From NCBI GenBank assembly GCA_002291845.1, contig DBAU01000019.1, positions 1 through 44,466 of the forward strand: a stretch of 44,466 nucleotides of DNA, in the 5' to 3' direction. The notes under the pieces are model-generated. The model saw only the letters and a program-made list of their open reading frames with translations, ran no database searches and was not told where the DNA came from. Position 1 is the first letter of the stretch, and each line of letters starts with the position of its first letter. The DNA is from Alphaproteobacteria bacterium UBA1002. Its GTDB lineage: Bacteria; Pseudomonadota; Alphaproteobacteria; Rickettsiales; UBA998. A program made the translations under genes and the position numbers. Of the stretch, positions 18,379-26,611 are shown one piece after another.

Positions 18379-19539
18379 ATGATATTTGTACCGCGCCCCA
18401 CCCTCACTTGCCTGACCTTGCTTAGTGCATTGATCACCCTGCTTAGCGCCTCAGGCGCTTTCGCCGCGGAAAGCCAGCCCCATAAAAAGGCCAGCAAAAA
18501 TTACAAGATAACCGGTCGCATTCAGGCTGCGTTCAGCACGGATCGTAATGCGGGCCTGGCACCCGTCCTGGATACGTCGCAGACGATGGACGATGAGGAA
18601 AGTGAAGAAGAAGAGGACGCCGCCGGCGACGACATGCTGGACGAGCTGGACCTTGATGATCAGGATCTCAATGAGCAGATCGATGAATCGGTGGATGAAG
18701 ATGGGGATGGTGACTTCTTTGAAGATGAGGACTTTGTTACCGACCCCAGTGGCAGTAGCGTACCCGCCGCAGGACGCCAGTCCATCCGTGACGAGCGCAT
18801 GACCTACAGCGCCCAACTGGGCTACACACAGAAAATTGGAGGTTGGGCAAAGGAATGGAAATCAAACGCACGTCTGGCCAGCACCGATTTTGATCGTTTG
18901 AGCGCGAATGATACGGTCCTTTTTGGTATCAATAGTGGGCCTGTTTTCCCTGTTGATTCGCTGAAGGGAACACTGCAACCAAGTGCTATCTTTGCCAGCC
19001 TCAGCAAGGACGGTGATCATATCTTCAGCAATTATGGGGGGGGAATTAATGGACGTTTCAAGCTTGCTGACGCATGGAATCTGAATCTTCGTGTGGGCTA
19101 TGATGTGCGCACCTTCAATGACCCCAGCGTGGATACGATCCGCGCCCACTGGCTAGGCAGCCGCCTGACCTATAAACTTGCTGGAAAACAGCGTCTTTTT
19201 GCCGGATTTAGTTCGCGCATGGAAGACACATCTGATCAATCTCTGGCGCGGGCGCGAGATCAATATGTGTTCAGTGTAGGGTACCAGAAGAAATGGGATA
19301 GCGGGCTCTATGTTCGGCCGCAGCTTGCCTATACCCATCTGGAGCGTCGGGGCGCGGCACGCGCCACAGATCCGGTGCGTCAGGATGATCGCTTGAATCT
19401 GGGAGTGGCGCTGGGCATGGCGTTTGATCACGGCATTCAGGCAGAGCTGCAATATGGCAGTGTCAACACGGATACGAACTTACCGAACCGGGATTCAAGC
19501 AACGATCGCTGGGTCCTGGTGACGGGGTGGAAATTTTGA
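18379..19539 (+). CDS. Outer-membrane beta-barrel protein with an acidic segment
   Basis: About 386 residues from the ATG at 18379; a TTG four codons earlier is possible but less likely. A signal peptide ends near SASGAFA-AES. Residues about 71-123 are extremely rich in Asp and Glu, including a DEDGDGD run resembling calcium-binding loops. From about residue 140 the sequence alternates polar and hydrophobic residues in strand-like blocks with aromatic girdles and ends in W-K-F, the C-terminal phenylalanine typical of barrels inserted by BamA. I do not recognise the family; barrel character is the firm inference. It is convergent with the flavoprotein gene, 21 nt apart. Confidence 0.7.
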   Translation: MIFVPRPTLTCLTLLSALITLLSASGAFAAESQPHKKASKNYKITGRIQAAFSTDRNAGLAPVLDTSQTMDDEESEEEEDAAGDDMLDELDLDDQDLNEQIDESVDEDGDGDFFEDEDFVTDPSGSSVPAAGRQSIRDERMTYSAQLGYTQKIGGWAKEWKSNARLASTDFDRLSANDTVLFGINSGPVFPVDSLKGTLQPSAIFASLSKDGDHIFSNYGGGINGRFKLADAWNLNLRVGYDVRTFNDPSVDTIRAHWLGSRLTYKLAGKQRLFAGFSSRMEDTSDQSLARARDQYVFSVGYQKKWDSGLYVRPQLAYTHLERRGAARATDPVRQDDRLNLGVALGMAFDHGIQAELQYGSVNTDTNLPNRDSSNDRWVLVTGWKF

Positions 19540-19560
19540 GGCCTGAGGCCTAGTATCGAG

Positions 19561-20586
19561 CTACGCGGTTTTTGATGCAAATGGTCTGGCCAGAAATGAT
19601 TCGGCCTGAGCAACCAGTTCATCCATGATTTCCTGCATCGGCTGAATGCGCGTCACCAGCCCAACACTCTGTCCCGCCATCACTGAGCCATTTTCTACAT
19701 CACCTTCCATCACGGCGCGACGCAATGCGCCCGCCCAGAAATGCTCAATTTCCAGTTGCGCTTCCTTCTTTTCCCCCTCCCCCCGCCGATATTTGGCAAT
19801 CACTTCTTGCTGGAAGCGGATGAAGTCATCGGTGGCTTTGTTGGCAATCGCCCGCACCGGAATGACCGGGAATTCCGGATCAACCTGTACCGATGGTATG
19901 GCATCCCTAGCAGCGCTGCGGATAAAGCACTCTTTGAAATTGGGGTGGGCAATGGATTCCTCCGCGCAGACAAATCGGGTACCAAGCTGCACCCCCGCAG
20001 CGCCCATTTGCAAATAGCTGACAATGGCTTCACCCCGCCCGATACCTCCCGCAACAAACACGGGAACATCAGAAATTTCAGGCAGAATCTCCTGCGCGAG
20101 GACGGAAGTCGCTACCGGACCGATATGCCCCCCGGCCTCCATGCCCTCAATCACCAGCGCATCCGCTCCCATACGCACTAGTTTCTGGCCAATCCGTGCC
20201 GATGGAGCAAAGCAGATCACCTTAATGCCAGACGCTTTTAATGCCTCAATTGTCGCGCCTTTGGGAATGCCTCCCGCCAGCACCACATGAGACACATTGC
20301 GCCGTGCACAGACCGCTACCAGCTCCTCCAGCTTGGGGTGCATAATAATGAGATTGACACCAAAGGGATGAGTGGTCAGCGCCTGGGTGGCTGCGATTTC
20401 CTGCTCCAGCAATTCCGGCGGCATAGCCCCGCAGGCAATCACGCCAAATCCGCCAGCGTTGGACAGTGCCGAAACCAGATGGCGCTCCGATACCCAGGAC
20501 ATGGCGCCACCCAATATGGCATAGCGGCTGCCAAGGAACTGTTTTCCTCGACCCCATAGCTGTTCAATCATGAGCGGTGCATCCAC
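19561..20586 (-). CDS. Nitronate monooxygenase / FabK-like FMN enzyme
   Basis: A 341-residue FMN-dependent TIM-barrel protein. AGGAGG at 20599-20594 lies 7 nt before a GTG at 20586, which sets the start; an upstream open extension to 20667 is not supported. Visible motifs: GGAMSWVSERHLVSALSNAGGFG at the N-terminus, the flavin-phosphate region GADALVIEGMEAGGHIGP, and FVAGGIGRGEAIVSYLQMGAAGVQLGTRF. This family includes nitronate monooxygenases (2-nitropropane dioxygenase) and the enoyl-ACP reductase FabK; sequence alone does not separate them here. Two short inverted repeats (CTGG/CCAG and AGGCT/AGCCT) lie in the leader. Confidence 0.88.
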   Translation of the reverse strand: MDAPLMIEQLWGRGKQFLGSRYAILGGAMSWVSERHLVSALSNAGGFGVIACGAMPPELLEQEIAATQALTTHPFGVNLIIMHPKLEELVAVCARRNVSHVVLAGGIPKGATIEALKASGIKVICFAPSARIGQKLVRMGADALVIEGMEAGGHIGPVATSVLAQEILPEISDVPVFVAGGIGRGEAIVSYLQMGAAGVQLGTRFVCAEESIAHPNFKECFIRSAARDAIPSVQVDPEFPVIPVRAIANKATDDFIRFQQEVIAKYRRGEGEKKEAQLEIEHFWAGALRRAVMEGDVENGSVMAGQSVGLVTRIQPMQEIMDELVAQAESFLARPFASKTA

Positions 20587-20791
20587 GTGGCAACCTCCTG
20601 ATATAATCCTAGGCAGGCTCATTAGCCTACTTACCCTGGTTTTTCCAGTAAAGCCGCACACAAACACTCAGGGAAAAATAAATCATTGTATTTTAATGAA
20701 TCATAAGAATGGGAGCGTCTCTAGCCTCCGCAGCGTCACAATTACTTAACAGAGTTATGATGTAATGGGGGAAGAAACGGGAGAAAATCCA

Positions 20792-22348
20792 ATGGCTACC
20801 CTGGAAGAACTGGAAGCACAGTTACGCAGCAACCTTGAGCGTCGCGACGGTTTGTCTTTTTTCAACTGGTCTGTAAGAGCACAATTAAATACAGAATTTG
20901 CAAGGCTTTCGGGAGAAATTCGCCGGCAAGGCGGCGATCCGGATGCCATGGTTCAGGCACAACGTGCAGAGCGGCAGCAACAAGCCGCGCAGGCAGAGCA
21001 GGCCCGGCGTGCTGAACAGCAGCAACAGGCACAGCAAATGGCTGAGCGAGCAGCGGCTCGCGAGCAAGCGCTGGCCCGTGCAACCGAGGAAGCCGCAACC
21101 CGTCGTGAAGCGGCTGGATTAGCCACTGCGCGTCTGCGTCAAGAACAGGCAGAGGGGGCGTTTCTCACAAACCGCCCAAATGCACAAGAAATGGCTGAGC
21201 ATCAGGCGCAAATGGAGCAATATCGGCAGACCGCTGCGAATGCATCCTTACCCGCGCAGACGCGGGCTGATGCGGCGGCGCTTCTTGCGCGATCAGAGCG
21301 AGATCTGGCGGGCCTGGCGCAGGAAGAAGCGCGCCTCGCGCAAGCGCGTCAGGAGTTGTTAGGACGTGAATATGCGTTTGCCTCACGGCATGCTGATGGC
21401 GCAGAAAGACTGGTGCAGGCCTTGGCTGAACGAAGAGGTAATGATGCAACCGCACGGGCTAACGCGCGACAGGAACTGGCGAATCTGTTTCCACCGCCAC
21501 TACCAAGCGCCCCCCCGTCTGTTCCCGGTGTACCCCTAGTCGCCGATGCAGCCCCACCACCCGTCCCGGGTCCGGTGGTGCCGACGCCACCGGTCCTCGC
21601 CGGGCTTCCTCCTGCACCGCCAGCGCCTCCGTCTGATGAAGTTCCAGCGCTGCCTCCGGTGGCGGTAGCTCCGCCCCCTGCTGCCCCTGCTATTGCCGAA
21701 GAGGGCTTTTCAGCCCCATCGATTATCGCCAACCTGCCCTCGCCCCCACTACCCAATGTACCCACTTTACCCGTTACCGCGCAGCGGCCTCTGCCAGAGC
21801 CACCTGTATCATCTGTTGCCGCGGCCACTCCTACGCCACCCGTATCACCTGTCGCAACAGCCACCCTTTCGGCTCCCATCATTACCGTGCAAGCGGCGGC
21901 ACCCGCACCCCAGCCGCGGACCTTACCCGCGGTGGAGGACCATATCCGGCGCTTCGGCGTGCTGGGGCGCGGCAATAGTGGCCCAGCAGTACGCGAATTG
22001 CAGGAATTTCTGCGCGAGCAGCTCGGCCCACAATGGCGAAATAACAGCCAGGAACTACGAGTCGATGGCCATTTTGGCCCACAAACCGAAGCTGCTTTAC
22101 AAGCTTTTCAGCGTAGGCATCCGTCATTACGCGCCGATGGCTTACTGGGCTCACGTACCCTCGCTGTGGTTCGTGAGAGTCGCTCGCCAGAGCAGCGTCA
22201 AGCACATAGCCCTGAAGCTGGCCAGCAGGCTCGCGCCGCGGCCGATTTAGTGAGGGACATCGTTCAAATTAGTGACGTCTCACCCGTTGAAGGCCCGGGT
22301 ATCACTCCAAACTCGGCTGGCAGCGCACCGTCACGCTTCATAGGATAA
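20792..22348 (+). CDS. Coiled-coil, proline-rich protein with C-terminal peptidoglycan-binding domain
   Basis: About 518 residues from the ATG at 20792, chosen because GGGAG lies 8 nt upstream; an ATG nine codons earlier lacks such a site. Residues 50-230 are an Ala/Gln/Glu/Arg-rich predicted coiled coil. Residues 233-380 are a Pro/Ala/Val-rich, probably extended linker. Residues about 388-461 are a PG_binding_1-type domain (LGRGNSGPAVRELQEFLREQLG...VDGHFGPQTEAALQAFQRRH...DGLLGSRTL). No signal peptide or membrane segment is visible, which is odd for a peptidoglycan binder. No catalytic domain was found. The role is unknown; envelope spanning or anchoring is possible if it is exported by a non-Sec route. 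Confidence 0.75.
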   Translation: MATLEELEAQLRSNLERRDGLSFFNWSVRAQLNTEFARLSGEIRRQGGDPDAMVQAQRAERQQQAAQAEQARRAEQQQQAQQMAERAAAREQALARATEEAATRREAAGLATARLRQEQAEGAFLTNRPNAQEMAEHQAQMEQYRQTAANASLPAQTRADAAALLARSERDLAGLAQEEARLAQARQELLGREYAFASRHADGAERLVQALAERRGNDATARANARQELANLFPPPLPSAPPSVPGVPLVADAAPPPVPGPVVPTPPVLAGLPPAPPAPPSDEVPALPPVAVAPPPAAPAIAEEGFSAPSIIANLPSPPLPNVPTLPVTAQRPLPEPPVSSVAAATPTPPVSPVATATLSAPIITVQAAAPAPQPRTLPAVEDHIRRFGVLGRGNSGPAVRELQEFLREQLGPQWRNNSQELRVDGHFGPQTEAALQAFQRRHPSLRADGLLGSRTLAVVRESRSPEQRQAHSPEAGQQARAAADLVRDIVQISDVSPVEGPGITPNSAGSAPSRFIG

Positions 22349-22370
22349 GCATTTCCGCTGGACCTTCCTG

Positions 22371-22386
22371 CCGATCAGGGGATCGG
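22371..22386. repeat. Short inverted repeat after the peptidoglycan-binding gene
   Basis: CCGATC (22371-22376) and GATCGG (22381-22386) form a perfect 6-bp stem with a 4-nt loop between two convergent genes. No T-tract follows on the plus strand, so it is at best a weak or factor-dependent terminator. Confidence 0.3.
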
Positions 22387-22397
22387 TGGCAAAAAGG

Positions 22398-22733
22398 CTA
22401 GCTGACACTCTCCTTTATCCGGGGCCGAGGTATGGGCAGATGGATCTCTACCTGCTCCGCAGCACGGGCTTTGGGTGACAAATAATGAAGCGATTGCGCA
22501 AAACGCTGGCGCGTACGGGGGTGCGCCTTCATCAGCACGCCGAGAAAATAAATGGTTTTACGCAGGGTTGAGGGACTCAGTTCGCCACGGGCCGCCTGCT
22601 CTGAAAAATCACGATGGAGGGCATGCAATAAAGGTAAAAGATCCTGACGCCCGGCCTGCTCGGCGTTTTCTCGCCACTCCGATAACACCGCCAGCGCCGA
22701 TTCCATATCAAATGTTGTCAAAGTTTTTTTCAT
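22398..22733 (-). CDS. Small orphan helical protein behind a CtrA-like promoter
   Basis: A 111-residue protein starting at the ATG at 22733, preceded by AGAGGA at 7 nt; a GTG one codon earlier is less likely. It is mostly helical (MESALAVLSEWRENAEQAG, LLPLLHALHRDFSEQAARG, TLRKTIYFLGVLMKAHPRTRQRFAQSLHYLS), has no signal peptide or membrane segment, and ends in a Pro/Arg-rich tail. I recognise no domain. The upstream region carries a perfect TTAA-N7-TTAA box next to a GANTC site and a structured leader, which suggests cell-cycle-linked control (inference). Confidence 0.6.
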   Translation of the reverse strand: MKKTLTTFDMESALAVLSEWRENAEQAGRQDLLPLLHALHRDFSEQAARGELSPSTLRKTIYFLGVLMKAHPRTRQRFAQSLHYLSPKARAAEQVEIHLPIPRPRIKESVS

Positions 22734-22749
22734 CACATGATCCTCTTTC

Positions 22750-22787
22750 GTTGCACATAAACATCGCCTTTGTGGCGCGAATGCAAC
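22750..22787 (-). other. Structured leader before the small orphan gene
   Basis: On the minus strand GTTGCA (22787-22782) can pair with TGCAAC (22755-22750), enclosing an inner hairpin CGCC-ACAAA-GGCG (22777-22765). The structure ends four bases before the AGAGGA ribosome-binding site. This may regulate access to the start or stabilise the RNA. Confidence 0.4.
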
Positions 22788-22795
22788 ATATGGAA

Positions 22796-22816
22796 GAATC
22801 GTTAATGAAACCTTAA
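22796..22816. promoter_or_regulatory. CtrA-like box with adjacent GANTC site
   Basis: TTAA (22802-22805), 7 nt, TTAA (22813-22816): an exact TTAA-N7-TTAA, the core of the alphaproteobacterial CtrA site. GAATC, a GANTC (CcrM) methylation site, lies one base away at 22796-22800. It is about 69 nt upstream of the orphan gene starting at 22733. CtrA and CcrM themselves are not in the window. Confidence 0.55.
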
Positions 22817-22936
22817 TATCCGACCATTTTTATATGTTTTTTTAAGGGCTGACTTCTCTCAAAAATCCCGTCCGTGCCAAGCCCTTATAACACGCATTGG
22901 TTGCATGCGGGCGACCTCATGACCTACCAAGACGGC

Positions 22937-22971
22937 CAAAAAAAGAAAACGAAAGGCCATACAAAAATGGC
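22937..22971 (-). terminator. Possible intrinsic terminator after lysC
   Basis: On the minus strand GCCAT-TTTTGT-ATGGC (22971-22956) is followed by a T-rich run containing seven consecutive T residues. It starts 11 nt after the lysC stop. The stem is only 5 bp, so it is a weak call. Confidence 0.4.
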
Positions 22972-22981
22972 TCGATGTGTC

Positions 22982-24223
22982 TTAGCCGTGCTCTACCACC
23001 GCATCCAGTCCGTAAGTGGTGTGCAAAGCCCGCAGAGCTAGTTCTAGATAAGCCTCGTCAATCAGCACGCTGATTTTGATTTCTGACGTACTAATGACAA
23101 TCAGGTTGATGCCCTTTTCCGCCAGCGTCGAGAACATTTCCTGCGCCACACCCGCGTGCGAACGCATGCCCACACCAATGACCGACACTTTGGCCACCTT
23201 CTCATCGGTATGCAATCCACCATAAGCAATGTTGCGAAGATTTTCTGTCAGCACTTTTACCGCGCGTGCCAGATCATTCTTGGAAACCGTAAACGTCATA
23301 TCCGTCGCCTTACCATCCGGCGTCACGTTCTGCACGATCATATCCACGTTGATGTTGGCCTCTGCCAGCGGGCCAAAGATAGCGGCCGCCACCCCCGGGC
23401 GATCCTCGACTTCAGAAATCGTGATACGCGCATCATCGCGGCTGTAGGCAATGCCAGTGACCCGGTGTTTTTCCACAATTTCCTCCTCGCGTACCAACAG
23501 AGTGCCCGGCTTATCCTCAAAGGTAGAAAGCACCTGCAGTTTAACATTATAATTCATGGCCAGTTCCACAGAACGGGTCTGAAGCACTTTACTGCCCTGA
23601 CTCGCCAGCTCCAGCATTTCTTCGTACGACACGCGATCAAGCTTCTTCGCAGTCCGTACAATGCGAGGGTCCGCCGTGTAGACCCCATCTACATCTGTGT
23701 AGATATCGCAGCGTTCAGCATTAAATGCCGCCGCCAACGCTACCGCTGACGTATCCGAGCCACCCCGCCCAAGAGTTGTCACGCGTTTATCTTCGGTAAT
23801 TCCCTGAAATCCGGCAACCACCGCCACCAAACCACGACTCAGTACCTCCAGAATCGTGGCGGTTTCAATGTGCTCAACCCGCGCTTTGGTAAAGGCGTCT
23901 GTGGTGATCACCGGAATTTGCCATCCCGCAAAGGCACGGGCGGGCTGTCCAAGTTGCTGCAGACGCAAAGCAAGCAATCCGGCGGTCACCTGCTCCCCCG
24001 TTGCCACCACAAAATCCATATCGGCAAACGCTTCGGGGGTTTCTGGCGTAGCCACGTCCTTAACCATCTTGATAAGAGAGTCGGTGACACCGGACATAGC
24101 AGAAACATTCACGATCACGCGGTTACCGCGTGCCACTTCGCGTTGCACCAGTGTCGCCACATGACAGATGCGCTCGGTGGAACCCACCGACGTACCGCCA
24201 AATTTCATCACGATCAGGGCCAT
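22982..24223 (-). CDS. lysC: Aspartate kinase
   Basis: A 413-residue monofunctional aspartokinase, first enzyme of the aspartate family pathway (lysine/diaminopimelate, threonine, methionine), phosphorylating aspartate. It begins with VMKFGGTSVG, the kinase signature, followed by GRGGSDTSAVALAAAFNAERCDIYTDVDGVYTADPRIV. Two ACT domains occupy the C-terminal third (about 265-413; KVSVIGVGMRSHAGVAQEMFSTLAEKGINL), allowing feedback control, usually by lysine and threonine. It is downstream of ubiG on the same strand, with 76 nt between them. lysC near ptsP and prfA is common in alphaproteobacteria. Confidence 0.97.
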   Translation of the reverse strand: MALIVMKFGGTSVGSTERICHVATLVQREVARGNRVIVNVSAMSGVTDSLIKMVKDVATPETPEAFADMDFVVATGEQVTAGLLALRLQQLGQPARAFAGWQIPVITTDAFTKARVEHIETATILEVLSRGLVAVVAGFQGITEDKRVTTLGRGGSDTSAVALAAAFNAERCDIYTDVDGVYTADPRIVRTAKKLDRVSYEEMLELASQGSKVLQTRSVELAMNYNVKLQVLSTFEDKPGTLLVREEEIVEKHRVTGIAYSRDDARITISEVEDRPGVAAAIFGPLAEANINVDMIVQNVTPDGKATDMTFTVSKNDLARAVKVLTENLRNIAYGGLHTDEKVAKVSVIGVGMRSHAGVAQEMFSTLAEKGINLIVISTSEIKISVLIDEAYLELALRALHTTYGLDAVVEHG

Positions 24224-24299
24224 GGAAATCGAAGCCTCTTACAAAGGCTTCCGCTTTTAGGCAGCAGCGGAGGCAAAAGCAAATGTTTTTGGTCGCCGG

Positions 24300-25055
24300 C
24301 TATTCAGGCTTGCGGAACGAGGCCAGGTAATTAACCTCCAAATCACTGGCCTCAATCCGCCAGCTATTCTTCAATGGCGAGAACACCATGCCGGAGAGAT
24401 CAATCAATTTCAGGCCCTGCGCTTCCAGGGGCTGAACTAGCTCAGAGGGCCGTAGAAATTTATTCCAGTCATGGGTACCCACCGGAAGCCAACGAAGAAT
24501 ATATTCCGCGCCAAATTTTGCCATAACCAACGATTTCAACGTGCGATTGAGGGTGCTCATCACCAGCATTCCGCCGGGCCTTACCAGCGCCGCGACATTC
24601 TCAAGAAAATAGGCCACATCGGCGACATGCTCGACAATTTCCAATGCCAGAACAATATCAAATGAGGCGCCATCACTACGCAATTGTTCGGCGGTGGTGG
24701 CACGGTAATCCACAGAAAGCCCCATCTTCGATGCATGTAAGGAGGCAACAGAGATGTTTTTCTGTGAGGCATCGATGCCGGTGACGTGGGCGCCCAGCCG
24801 TGCCATTGGCTCACTGATCAGTCCGCCACCACACCCGATATCCAACAAACTAAGGCCCTGCAGCGGGGCCATCTGCCCGACATCGCAACTAAAATGCTGC
24901 GTCATTTGCGCACGAAGGTAGGCCAAGCGCACCGGATTGATCATATGCAGCGGGCGGAATTTACCACGCTCGTCCCACCACTCTTCGGCAATACGGGAAA
25001 ATCGTTCTATTTCCTCGGGGTCAACCGAAGCTGGTACTTTTAATTTCTCTGTCAT
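24300..25055 (-). CDS. ubiG: Ubiquinone biosynthesis O-methyltransferase
   Basis: A 251-residue SAM-dependent methyltransferase carrying out the two O-methylations in ubiquinone synthesis. The N-terminal ERFSRIAEEWWDERGKFRPLHMINPVRLAYL is the UbiG/Coq3 signature; the SAM-binding motif LLDIGCGGGLISEPMARLGAHVTGID begins near residue 70. The C-terminus (GTHDWNKFLRPSEL, VNYLASFRKPE) is complete. It is divergent from the TPR-methyltransferase gene across 51 nt and probably co-transcribed with lysC. Confidence 0.97.
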   Translation of the reverse strand: MTEKLKVPASVDPEEIERFSRIAEEWWDERGKFRPLHMINPVRLAYLRAQMTQHFSCDVGQMAPLQGLSLLDIGCGGGLISEPMARLGAHVTGIDASQKNISVASLHASKMGLSVDYRATTAEQLRSDGASFDIVLALEIVEHVADVAYFLENVAALVRPGGMLVMSTLNRTLKSLVMAKFGAEYILRWLPVGTHDWNKFLRPSELVQPLEAQGLKLIDLSGMVFSPLKNSWRIEASDLEVNYLASFRKPE

Positions 25056-25106
25056 GGGTTACAATATAGGGCACCAATTTATAAAGTATAGTCACGGCAG
25101 TAATCT

Positions 25107-26168
25107 ATGACCACGCCGCTTTCTTCTCCTCCCGAGAGCACTTCATCTCCCATCCGTCCTGGGCTGGTCAAGAATAGGCAAAGAGCGCCTCTTGCAGAAC
25201 TATGGGATGGGCTGTCGGCCCTCCCCAAGCAGTTTTTCCGTGAATTTCTGTATCGGGCAAATCACCTGCCACTTATTAATTATGAGCTAGGGCGTAGCCT
25301 GCTATCCGAAGGGCGTGCGCGTGATGCCAGCATGCGCCTGCGCTTTTCTGTGTGGCTGGCACCCAAACATCAGCCAAGCTGGTACTCACTAGGCGCCGCT
25401 TACTTGAGCCTCGGCCAGCGGGAGAAAGCCATTGCTGCGTTTGCGCAGGCCTATAAACTCAACCCGTCGCATGAAGAAACACGTTTTATGCTGGCGGCGA
25501 TTGATCCGGCAATTCTTCCCGAAGCCAAGCGTCCACTTACCATGCCGGCCAGCATCGCCATTGATTACTTTGAACGTCTGGCACCAGACTATGATCGCAT
25601 GCAAGCGGCGCGCGGCTACCGTATGCCCGCTGTTACTGAAGTCGCCCTGCGCGAGGTTCTGGAGCCCAAGCGCACCAATTATCAGTTACTGGATCTTGGG
25701 TGCGGCACAGGGTTGTTAGGCGCCGTGCTAGCACCCTATTGCTCACGCATTACGGGCGTTGATTTTTCTCGTGGTATGCTGGGCTTGAGCAGAGAACGGC
25801 GGCGAGAAGACCTGACGCGCATTTACACTGACCTTCATGAGAGTGATGTACGGCTCTACCTGGCGGATGTAAAAGAGCCAGTACACCTTATAACAGCTGT
25901 TGGAGTATTGAGTTATCTTGGTGAACTGGGCACACTCTGCGAGTATGCCGCACGCGCATTACAGCCCGGCGGGGTGTTCCTGTTCGATACGGAACCATAT
26001 GCTGGCGAGGGATGTTCCATGCTGCCAAAACTCAGCCGTTTTGGCCATAGCGAGGCATATATTCGACAGAAGCTGGTTACCGCCGGGCTAGAGATAGTCA
26101 AGTCGGTTGAGGTGCCGGCAGATGCCACAAGCACGCACAGACTCTACCTCGCCCGCCGTCCGGCGTGA
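25107..26168 (+). CDS. TPR-containing class I methyltransferase
   Basis: A 353-residue protein. Residues about 55-130 form one to two tetratricopeptide-like repeats (SWYSLGAAYLSLGQREKAIAAFAQAYKLNP). A class I SAM-methyltransferase domain follows, with motif I LLDLGCGTGLLG near 194-205 and an acidic ITGVDFSRGML. Such fusions are common in alphaproteobacteria and in the animal METTL families, but the substrate is unknown. Its stop codon overlaps the GTG start of the next gene (GTGA), so the acetyltransferase is translationally coupled to it. Confidence 0.8.
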   Translation: MTTPLSSPPESTSSPIRPGLVKNRQRAPLAELWDGLSALPKQFFREFLYRANHLPLINYELGRSLLSEGRARDASMRLRFSVWLAPKHQPSWYSLGAAYLSLGQREKAIAAFAQAYKLNPSHEETRFMLAAIDPAILPEAKRPLTMPASIAIDYFERLAPDYDRMQAARGYRMPAVTEVALREVLEPKRTNYQLLDLGCGTGLLGAVLAPYCSRITGVDFSRGMLGLSRERRREDLTRIYTDLHESDVRLYLADVKEPVHLITAVGVLSYLGELGTLCEYAARALQPGGVFLFDTEPYAGEGCSMLPKLSRFGHSEAYIRQKLVTAGLEIVKSVEVPADATSTHRLYLARRPA

Positions 26169-26611
26169 CACTCCCAACGCCGCAGAAACTCACGCTCACA
26201 GATGCACCGGCACTGGCTCGTCTGCATCAAAGCACGCTAGCAGAGGCATGGGATGCTGCTTCGTTTGAACAGATGCTTCAGCAGCCGGGAGTGGGCGGGT
26301 GGAAGCTGGAGCAGAATGGAACGTTGCTAGCGTTTCTGCTGTTTCGCACCGTACTGGATGAATCTGAATTACTCACACTGGTGACTGCCTCAACGCACCG
26401 CCATCGCGGGATGGCGCGGCGCTTGCTTTCCGCGTGGCAAGCGGAGGACAGGGCACGCATTCGGGAAGTATATCTCGAAGTACGCATCAGTAATAACGCG
26501 GCCATCCGTCTTTATTCACAAACCGGCTTTATCCCATGCGGAAAACGTCGCGCGTATTATCCCGATGGAGAGGACGCCCTTCTCATGCGCTGGCCATGGC
26601 AGGTGGACTAA
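26165..26611 (+). CDS. GNAT acetyltransferase, RimI-like
   Basis: A 148-residue N-acetyltransferase. The GTG start at 26165 overlaps the TGA of the preceding methyltransferase gene. The acetyl-CoA-binding loop is THRHRGMARRLLSAW (about residues 77-91) and the C-terminal NNAAIRLYSQTGFIPCGKRRAYY is the RimI-type signature. RimI acetylates the N-terminal alanine of ribosomal protein S18; the usual tsaB neighbour is absent, so a related protein-acetylation role is equally likely. Its stop codon overlaps the stop of the convergent amidase gene by 4 nt. Confidence 0.8.
   Translation: MTLPTPQKLTLTDAPALARLHQSTLAEAWDAASFEQMLQQPGVGGWKLEQNGTLLAFLLFRTVLDESELLTLVTASTHRHRGMARRLLSAWQAEDRARIREVYLEVRISNNAAIRLYSQTGFIPCGKRRAYYPDGEDALLMRWPWQVD

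Noticed and set aside
19036..19043. Run of eight G in the outer-membrane protein gene as a phase-variation switch
   Set aside because: Runs of the same length occur in clpB (5580-5587), the rodZ-like gene (15434-15441) and the parvulin gene (33480-33487), so it is a general feature of this genome rather than a surface-antigen contingency locus.
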